The position numbers and the translations under genes are program-made. Of a DNA stretch of 64,000 nucleotides, positions 37,194-47,100 are shown piece by piece (positions within the stretch are counted from its first letter, which is position 1; every line of letters starts with the position of its first letter). Location: assembly GCA_024803745.1 (NCBI GenBank), contig JANJXV010000037.1:8519501-8583500 (forward strand), read 5' to 3'. Source of the stretch: Megascapheus bottae. Its lineage: Eukaryota > Chordata > Mammalia > Rodentia > Geomyidae. The notes under the pieces are model-generated. The model saw only the letters and a list, made by a program, of their open reading frames with translations. It did no database searches and had not been told where the DNA came from.

Positions 37194-40100
37194 GAAAGAA
37201 AAGAAAAAAAAGCAGGTCAGGCACTGTGGCTCATGCCTGCAATCCTAATTACTCAGGAGGCTGACATCTGAGGATCACCCATTTGAAGCCAGCCTAGGCA
37301 GGAAAGTCCATGAGATTTTTATCTTCAATTAACCACCCCAAAACCAGAAGTGAAACTGTGGCTCAAAGTGATAGAGCACTAGCCTTGAGCAAAAGAGTTC
37401 AGGGACAGGACCCAAGACCTGAGTTCAAGGCTCACAAACTACCAAAAAAAAATTCTGTGGACTGCAAACCATGGTCCCATTTCTCCTTGGCCAGTCAAAT
37501 TTCTGCTATATATTCTGTCCTCATTTCTGGGACAGACAGGCCAATATTTCTACAAGAAGTATCGTAGGGGATACAGGACTCTGCAGTGGATATAGGTAAG
37601 GGTAACTACATACTCCTGTAATACTGCTTAAAACATACCCAGGAAGACATTGCTCTTTGTAGGATGAAAGTGTGAAGTCTGGGTTTCAACACAATACTCT
37701 ACAACACACCTGTTGTCAGACATACCAGAGTGCGCTTCTCTTCTCAACATGCTGCCTGACCCCAGTAGGCCCCTCCTGAGGGAAGGCTTTGGGGTTCTTT
37801 TAAGGAAAAGCAAGCACAGGGCTACTGATGGTGAATGCCCTGCTCCCTTTTTTTCTGCGGGTATTAGAGCCTGAACTCAGAGTCTAGACTCTGTCCCTTA
37901 ACTTTGTGCTCAAGGATGATGCTCTACTACTTGAGCCATAGCTCTCTTTTGGATTTTTAGGGTTAGCTGGAGATAAAGTCTCATAGACTTTCCTGCTCAG
38001 GTTGGCTTTGAAGCCTCCCAGTAGCTAGGATTACAGGTTCCTGGCATCTGGCCCCTTTTGACAGTGGCTACAGATATTTCAGGCAACACAATGGATAAGG
38101 AAAAGTGTCCTGATGCCTAAGTGTTCAATAAAACTATCAGTATGTTAGCCAGAAGATGAAGAGAGGCAGTAGACTCCTGTGTGGGACAATCAATGCTTGT
38201 GTGCTGCTTGCTCTAATCCAGGCCAGAATTACTTCTAAGTGCAACTGAAGCTACATAGTGGCTAAGTGCACATGAGAAGTCCAGCAAACCATGGAGCATG
38301 TTCTTGGGGCACAGAGGTTCCCTGCACTAATTATTTCTTCCCCTCATACTACTCATATACACCTCAAGGAACTAATTTTCAGTGGAACAAACTTGAATGC
38401 CAATACCCGTTCATAGACAGACATCTCTCTCCCTACAAACTACTCAATGTATCCACCTATGCATCTAACTTCCGGCTACCACTGCTAGTAATGATGTACC
38501 AATCACAGATATAGCTTATGAAGTGGGCTCACAACCGTTATCTCAGTTACCCCCTGATCCTCCCAACAACTGTGAAGTAGTAGATGGGTAAACTAGAATT
38601 ACGTTGTTCATTTGAAAGATGAGACAGAGACTTGAACGAAAAAGAGTGGCCAGCCCAGCAGTGTGCTAGGAAGTTTAAGGTGGCTAGATGGGCAGGAGCC
38701 CTGCTTTGTAGCCCTTAGCTATGACAGAGAACAAATACTCCCAACACAGCTGATTTTAAGCTTTAGCATACTATGGGACCCACCCAAGATCACATAGTAA
38801 GTTGGTGAGAGCTAAGGCTTCCACCACATTCTGTCCTAAAAAAAGCACAGAACTCGGAATAGGTTCCAGTCTGTTCTCTGTTAGACTCCATCCCTAATGT
38901 GCCTGATACCAGAGCCCTCATACCCCATTATTGGCTGCAAGCCAAAGATATTTCACAGCATTCTGCTCGTCCAGGTGTGGCTCCTTGGTGAAAAGCACTC
39001 CGAGGAAAGCTTGGGCCTGTGGTCAAGAGGGATAGAAAAATGCATTGGGGTCTCTTTCAGGCTCCATGTGCTCCATCACCCAGAGCTGCCAAGGCCAATG
39101 GCACTTACCTCTCTCAAGCCTGAATCTGCAGCCTGCACCAGCATGGACACTGCCCTTGGCTGCTCAGAGTGCCATGAGGAGCTGGGGTCTTGCAACAAGC
39201 ACCTGGCATAGCGGTACTGAGCCAGGCTGTGGCCCTGTTTAGCAGCCTGTTGATAATGCAGAATCGCCTGAGGCAAAGGGAGAAACATTGTCTGTTGATA
39301 AGGGCCTCTTTTTTTTTTTTTTTTTTGCCTGTCCTGATGCTTGAACTCAGGTCTTGAGCACTGTCCTTGGGCTTTTTCAAGGATAGAGCTCTACCACTTG
39401 GGCCATAGCACCACTTCTGGCTTTTTCTATTTATGTGGTACCAAAGAATTGAAGCCAGGTCTTCATGCAGGCTAGGCGACCACTCTACTACTAGGCCCCA
39501 GTAATGGCCTTTTAAAAGCAATTAAAAAACAATTTTAACTAAGTAGTATGTAGTCATTATAGATTAATTAGATAAGCCAAAATTTACAAAGTTAACTTTA
39601 AGACTGGATGTTGTGATGCACAGGAAATGTCTAGGTTCAGAAAGGTGAGGCAGGAGGACCATAAGTCTGAGGTCAACTTGAACTACAGCAAGACCTATCT
39701 AAAAAACCAGCCTCTTCCAAAAAAACCCCCCAAAACCACCAAACCTACAAAGAGAGAAATGAGCCAAGCACCAGTGGCTCATGTGTGTAATCAGAGCTGT
39801 ACAGGAGCCTGCAATCTGATGATTGTAGTTTAAAACCAGCTTAGGCCAGAAAGTCCATGTGAACCTTCTCTCCAATAAACTACCAAAAAAGGTGGAAGTA
39901 GAGAGGTGGCAAGGGATAGAGTGCTAGCCTTGAGCAAAAGAAATGCCGGGATAGTGCCCGGGCCTTCAGTTCAAACCTCAAGACCTACACACACAATAAA
40001 AGGAGAAATGAAAGAATATAAACATAAAATTCCAACAAATTGTGCCTCCTAAAGATCATTTTCTATTAAGATTTTAGTGTACACTTTGTAAAGTTTCCTA

Positions 40101-41145
40101 TCCATATGTGACATATATATATACATTGTGTATACTATACATTAATTTGCACATATTCTATACACTGTATACATATTGACACATACACATTATAAACACT
40201 GTATATACATTCACACAAAAACCTTATATATTGCACATGCACTATATACACATAAACATTTATATATATGTGTATGTGCCTATGCATACATGTACATGCA
40301 CATATATACACATACATACACACAAGAGAACTGGATCATACTACTCTATTTTGTAACATTTTTCTTTTTAGCTTAGTATACCATGAATGTCTTCCCTGCC
40401 AATAAATAATAAATATCCAGCACATCATTTCTAAGGCAATATGGACATAATAAACCAGTTCTCTAGTGAAAGGACTTAAAGTTTCTTTCCCTTCTTCTGC
40501 CTTCGTCTACAATCTTAAAGAAACAGATTCCTGTATAAGGCATCCTTGTGCACTTATCTTACCCTTTTAGAATTAATCCAAAGTGCTGATCTTGGAAGTG
40601 AAGTTATTGCTGCAAAGCAAGCAAGATCCTACCCTCCCTGAGTGGAGGGGGGCAGGGTGTATGTGCACATGCCAGCATTAAAACCTGAACTCTGAACTCA
40701 GAGTTTTCTCATTCTTGACTTTTTGTTGTTGTTGTTCAAGGTTGGCACTCTAACATTTAAGCCATGCCTCTATTTCTGCTTCTTTTCTGTCAGTCGTGGG
40801 GCTTGAACTTGGGCCTGGGTGCTGTCCCTGAGCTCTTCAGCTCAAGGCTACCACCCTACCCCTTGAGCGGCAGCGCCACTTCCAGTTTTCTGGTGGTTAA
40901 TTGGAGGTAAGTCTCACAGACTTTTTGGTGCCAAGGCTGGCTTTGAACTGTGATCCTCAGATCTCAACCTCTTGAGTAGCTAGGATTACAGGCTTGAGCC
41001 ACCATACCCAGCTCTGTTTAGTTTTTTTTTTTGTTTGTTTTTTGCTGGTTAATTAGAGTTAAGATTCCAGGATGGCTATGAACCCAGGTCCTTAGATCAC
41101 ACCCCCCTAAATAACTAGGATTACAGGTGTGAACCATTGACACCT

Positions 41146-41194
<49 letters not shown>

Positions 41195-44100
41195 TGGTGT
41201 GTGTGGTGTGTGTGTGTGTGGTATAACCTAAGATAGCCTGAACTCACAAGCCTTCTGAGTGCTGGGATTACAGGTTTAGACTACCAAGCCCAGTAGGTGC
41301 TTCTTTCTTATGCTTCCCTCACAGCTGGGTTAGAGAGGATGGAGACTTTCCCTGTCCCTGCCCAGTATTCATTTCTGAAGATCACTGGGCAACTCATCTC
41401 GGAGTATGGGCCTAGGGCAGAAGGGTCAGTACCTTGCTGAGGTTCCTGGGCGTGCCCCTGCCATGCTCATGACACAAGCCAATGTTGTACTGTGCTTTAC
41501 TGTATCCACGGTCTGCGGCTTTCTGGAAGTAAGTAAAGGCTGCCATGTAGTCTCCATTCTTCATGTTCTCTGTTCCTAAAAAAAAAGCACAGGGCACAAA
41601 ACTCCCAGCTCTCTATGTGAACTTCCATATCCTCCGACAGGCACTCACAGGCTCCCCATTTTACCCCAGGTTTTCTTTGTACTAGACACTGGCACGTATT
41701 TCATCCTGCACAGCTCACTGGTGGCTGTCAAGGGGACTCTGCCTATTGCAAACCAGTCCTTCTCTGGACAGTAGCTCTCCCATTACCCTTTGGGAAAACT
41801 CCTCCCTGTGCTGCCAATCAATGCCCTGTGTTCCTCTCAACCAATTAGTCTTTTCAGGAGTCTGAATGGTGATCAAGTTGGGACAAGAAGAGAAAATGGC
41901 TCTTGTAAATTTATTCTGACAGCAGCTGTCTAGAGACAGTGTCTATTCGCTGCTGCCTCCCAGGTCTCAAGAGCTTCCCTGATTCCAGTCCTTTTGAGAC
42001 TTGACAGGTCAAGAGATCCCAACATACCCTTTTAGGCTTTTAGCTGTGTGGGTTTAGGCTGCCTTTAACTAACGAACTCTGACACAGTGATACTGTTTAC
42101 CTTGTCTTGAGAAACTAGAGGCAGTACCAAATAGCAGAAATTTGAATGCAGGTGTGTCTCACTATGAAGTCCAAGCTTTTGGCATTGTCCAAACAAATAG
42201 GAAAAAGGAAGGCTGGGAGCATGGCCTAGTGGTAGAGTACTTGCCTAGCATGCATGAAGCCCTGGGCTCCATTCCTCAATACCACATACACAGAAAAAGC
42301 TAGAAGTAGTGCTGTGGCTCAAGTGGTAGAGAGATAGCCTTAAGAAAGGCCCAAGGACAGTTCTCAGGCCCTGAATTAAAGGCCCAGGAATGGGGGGAGG
42401 GGGAAGAAAAAGGAAAAGTACAAAGCTGTCAATTCTAAACTTTGCTCAGATTGGCTCTTCTTTCTACCTCTAGCTCAATAGTCCCCCAATCCAGTTTCTG
42501 TTCTAGAACCTTCAGACCACACTCAAGCTCTGCAACGTTTTTGACATTTTCCTAATATACCATGCCTTTGTCTATGAACTAAGCTGTTTCAAGAGTACAA
42601 GTCCTCAATTAGGCAGTAAAATCCCAGAGGCGAGGCGGAAAAAGAATGTGGGAGAAGTAACTTTGCATAGGGTGAAAGCTCTATACAAATGCAAAATATG
42701 ATCATAGCTTATGCTGCCTTTGTGTTCTGCTACAGCACTTAGCACTTGCTGAATAAATGAATATATGAATGAAGGAATGGGCAAGAAAATTCTGAGAAGA
42801 GCCTGCCCATCAGCATCACAGAAAGCTAATGAGGGAGTGGCCAGGTTCCACTCAACTGGCAAAGAATTACAGTTGTTCCCCTGCAGCCTGACGCTCACTG
42901 TCCAGGGTTCACAGAGGCTTATGTCCTTGGGGGGGGACAGAGATGGGCAAAGCATTCTATCTCATCCCCAGCTCCTACTCTGGCTCCCACCAGTAAGCTC
43001 ACCTCTCTCTTCTCCTAGTCTTTTCTTCTACTCTTGACCAACCACCATGTTTTGTTTAGCTATCAGAAACAACTCTACCTTGTCTCCTGTTTCTCCTCTG
43101 GGTCCCTATAGTCTACATCAGCCTGTACAACAGTCAGAGAGATCTTTGAAAAGGCAAATCAGGTCATGTGACTACTATCCTTTTTCCTGCTTTAAAAGCT
43201 CTCTGCTACACTTAGGAAATCCGTCCTCTACTACGGGTCAGAAGCTCTCACTGAATATGGCCCCAGCCAGCTTCTCTGACCTCACTACCTTCCACTTCTC
43301 CTACAATCTCAAAGTCTAGCCACTCACCTCTGTTAATGGTCTCATAAGAAGCAGAACTTAACTACCTTAGGACCTTTGCATTTGCTGTTTTCCCTGCTCA
43401 GAAAGCTCTGTCTTCAAATGGAACATTAAGTAGCTTATCTTTGTCAGTTAGGTCTTTCAGCAAGGACTTCCAAATGTGAACATGTTCCCTGTTGAATGAA
43501 GTTACTAAACCATTCCATTGTATTGTGTCTGTATTTATCCCTGAAATTATCTGTCACTTTTCTGTTTTTCTTTTCTTCAACTCTCATATGAATACCACGA
43601 GAGTCAGGATAGTGGCTTCTGAACTACTATATCCCCAGCACCTTTTCTAAGGCCTAACTTGGGATTGGTCAGTGTTTTATGAATGAATACCACCAATCTG
43701 TTTACTCAGCTCTTAAAGATACTACTGGGAATCTGGGGCCTGCAACATGCGCCAAGTCACTGCAAAGCCAGGACCAACAATAGTGGCATATGGAGCAGCA
43801 GAAGTAAAATTCCCACTCACATACCTGAGGGCCTACTCCAAGTCTCCCAAGCCTGGTGTTTCCTAAGTGTGACAGAGAATGCCAGTTGTGCCCTCACATG
43901 TACTTTCTCCTATTCACATTGTACCAAGATTTGCCAATATATGGCCACTCAGCTGAAAACTGCATTTCTCAGTCTCCTTCCAGCTTCTGTAACTCCCCAA
44001 AAATACAACTTCCAGGTCAGGGCCTTAGAGGGATAGGGTAGTTGTTTAGCTTCCCATTTTCTCTCTCCCAGCTGATGAGAGCTCAACATGATTGTTTGAA

Positions 44101-47100
44101 GAAGGGCTGAACACTCAGATGCCACTGAGCTACCATGCCAGATTTGGTCTCCCTACTTGGGAGAAAATACTGTTTTTCACTACGGGAACTCTGAACTCAG
44201 GGCCTCAGACACTCTACTTGAGTTGTTCTGTCAGGCCTTTTGTGCTTCACCTGTTTTTGTTTGTTTGTTTTTGCATTTGTTTTTGGGCAGGGTTTTGCAT
44301 TTTTTTTCTCCCCAGGGCTAGCCTTAGACTTCAGTCCTTCTATCTCTTCCTCCCCAGTGGCCAGTATTACAGGTATGCAACATCACTCCCAGCTAAACAT
44401 GAAATGTGTCTTGCTTAAATTTTTTTTCCCACTCTGACTATATTCTAACCCCTATACCCTCCTGGTTTTCCCATCCTCCTGACTTGAGGCAGGATTCCCA
44501 GTTACCCAGGAAGTTGAAAGCGATGGAAACGCTGAGCTGGAAGAGCTGCTGAATGGATGTCATGGCCTCTTCCAGGGGAAGGGCTTTTGACTTATCTTGT
44601 TCCTGGAGAAGATAAACAGGATAGGCAGGATAAAATGAAGGCTGTCTCATCAGGATCACTTTTGCCCCAGGAAAAGTTGTGGGGTAATACCTTATTTTCA
44701 CCAGGTGCCTGTGGCTGTGTCTTGGCCTCAAAGCCACTACTGGCATGAAGGAAGATCAAATCACTAGGATCTGCAAGGAAAAGGCCAGCCCAGCCAGGGC
44801 CAGAGAGAAGGCAGCTGTGACTCCTCTTTCCCCTCTGTCTTCCTCTCCATGGAACACTCCCATAAGGATCCAACACAACTCTCAATCACCCCCAGAATGC
44901 AAGGAACCCCCCAGGAATAACAATACTGTTACCTGGAAATATACAGCAACAAAGTTCACCTGCCTAGCTGCCCCCTTTCTATCCCAAACCTGTCCTCAGC
45001 TTCTATCCCTGCCTCTCCTGATTCTCTGAAGTGAAACCTTACCTTCCTCAGGTGGGTCCTGAGAATTAGCGGCCTTCAGGGAGTTGGGCAAAAGGGAACT
45101 CCTAGGCTGAGTTGCAGGTTCTTCCTGGCTTGGTCTGGGCTCCCTGAGGCCAGTGTGTCTGGGAGCTGGACTGTCAGGGCTGGGGAGAACATGTCTCCGC
45201 AGAGCTGGGAAGAACAGGCAAAAGAGGTCAGGTCAGAAGGGGAGCAGTTAGTTCAGCCTGGGAGACTTGGCTTGCCTCTCTTAGGCTGTGGAATCAAGAA
45301 GAAGAATTATGAAACTCCTTGTGCTGCCTCCTTCCCACTCTTCCCTCTCCACTTCCTTCACTGGCCTCCTTCCACTAGGGCCTCCCAGGGACCATATTCA
45401 TGCTGACCTCCTGTCATAAGCACAAATCATTGTTCTGCTTAAATTCTTCCACTGCTAGAGAGGCATATACCTCATTTGTTGCTGTAGCTCTAGCAATAGC
45501 TTTTGTTTAGTAGTAACACTGGTAATGATTATCTTCATCACAAGGATAATAACTAATATGTCAACGAATAGCTATCCAACATTTATTATAGGTTAGATAA
45601 TGGTCTAAGTCTTTCACGCATATTAATTCATTTAAGTCTTCCAAAGAAATCTATGTGCTGGGTTTTTATTATTATGGCATTTTACAGATGGAGAAACTCA
45701 GATCCAAGGAAGTTAAAAGTGACTTGTTCAGGGACATAAGTTTAGTATGCAGCAGTTTTGGGGCTTGAACCCCGACCGTGGAACCTCCACCATGAGGTTA
45801 TGTGACTTCTGTTTTAAGGAACAGAATACATACCCAATCAACACTCACAACTGGCTAAGGGCTAAGCAGGAAGTCACACCCTGGGTCTGCTTAGCCTGGC
45901 TCCCTTTCCTAGGAGGTGATGGAAGGACAGACAGGGGTACAATGGGACAGAGATGGCCTCAACCCATGTGGCTAGAACACTCCCCTTCCTCTCTGACTTC
46001 AGATAGGAAAGGCAAGGGGCTGCTGATGATTCTTTTCCTGAGGTGTGGCAGAGATGCTTCCTGGCCTAGACACAGTCCCAGCCCAGCCCTCCAGCCCCCA
46101 GGACTGAGAACTCACATGAGTGTGGGTGCCACCAGGGAGCAGGGAGGAAGCGCTGCAGAGGACTATGCCAAGAGCATTCTGCTTGCCGAGGTCCTGCTGG
46201 CAAAGATGCCTGGAAGTGGATCTGCCTTGCCAAGTGCAGGGCCAGCACGGCCAGTGTACCCTGAGAAAGACAGCACATGAGAGATTTAGTCTCTCATCAG
46301 TAAACTCAGCCTTTCCTAACCCCTGAGAGTCAGCTCCACCACACATTCTAGCCACACCCCTACTTCTCCTCTGGTATATTACGGTCGTTTATTCATTTAA
46401 GGACAAGCTCCTATTGATCTTTGAGCACAACAAAGTATGCATGCACTGCTCACCAATGTATCTCTGGTGCCCAGCAGAGGTAAGCTCTAGTAGGGTCCAA
46501 AATAAATGCATATAACAAATGTATCAGCAAGTAACTGAACAAAAAGATCAACCACAGAGGCATGGACAAGTATAGGTTCCCCACTCCTCTCCTGAAGAGG
46601 CTTACATTCCAGTCCACCCTAGCCTATCTTTCTCACCAGCCAAGCCACTCACTCCATCATACATTTACAAATGGGGGCCTGGTTGAAGGTGTCTCTTTTT
46701 CGACAGATTCCAGAAGACCTGAGATAGTTTCCAGCTCAGTGACTGCTTGGTTTTTTTTTTCCATTTCTCCCTGTATTATACACAGAAAGAATGCCTTGAT
46801 AGTTTTTTATTGTAACAGGCACCATGTATCATAGCAAATAAGACAATCATTGTCTGTCATCAAGTTTATAACTTGTGTTGAGAAAGAAAAAAACCCAAGT
46901 ATTTAAATAAATAGTGAAAGTAGCAATTATGCTAAAGGACAAGGGCACAAATCAGAAGATTATACTGGGCATAAGAGGGAAGAGTTGGGAAAAGCCTCCC
47001 TGTGGAGCAATGTGGGAGATAAGCCTGCGGAAGGGAAAGCAGGAAGGATGGGGAGAGCTGTGTGCAGGTCTTTCCATATGTGCAGCAGTAACAGAGCCCA

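Larger units (their letters stand above)
36315..38923 (-). other. DELE1: DELE1 intron 10
   Basis: 2.6 kb. MIR near 36790-36920, compound purine microsatellite 37001-37213, composite SINE 37213-37450, reverse composite SINE 37851-38055, reverse MIR near 38520-38650; the rest is unique. Confidence 0.85.
39268..41432 (-). other. DELE1: DELE1 intron 8
   Basis: 2.2 kb, repeat-dense: reverse ID-like SINE, composite SINE 39763-39990, alternating TATACA/ACATAT tract (about 40100-40325), reverse composite SINEs 40784-41148 and a (GT)n run. Confidence 0.85.
41576..44505 (-). other. DELE1: DELE1 intron 7
   Basis: 2.9 kb. ID-like SINE 42211-42393, L2 remnants near 42540-42780 and 43120-43690; about 41600-42200 and 43700-44500 look unique. 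Confidence 0.85.
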
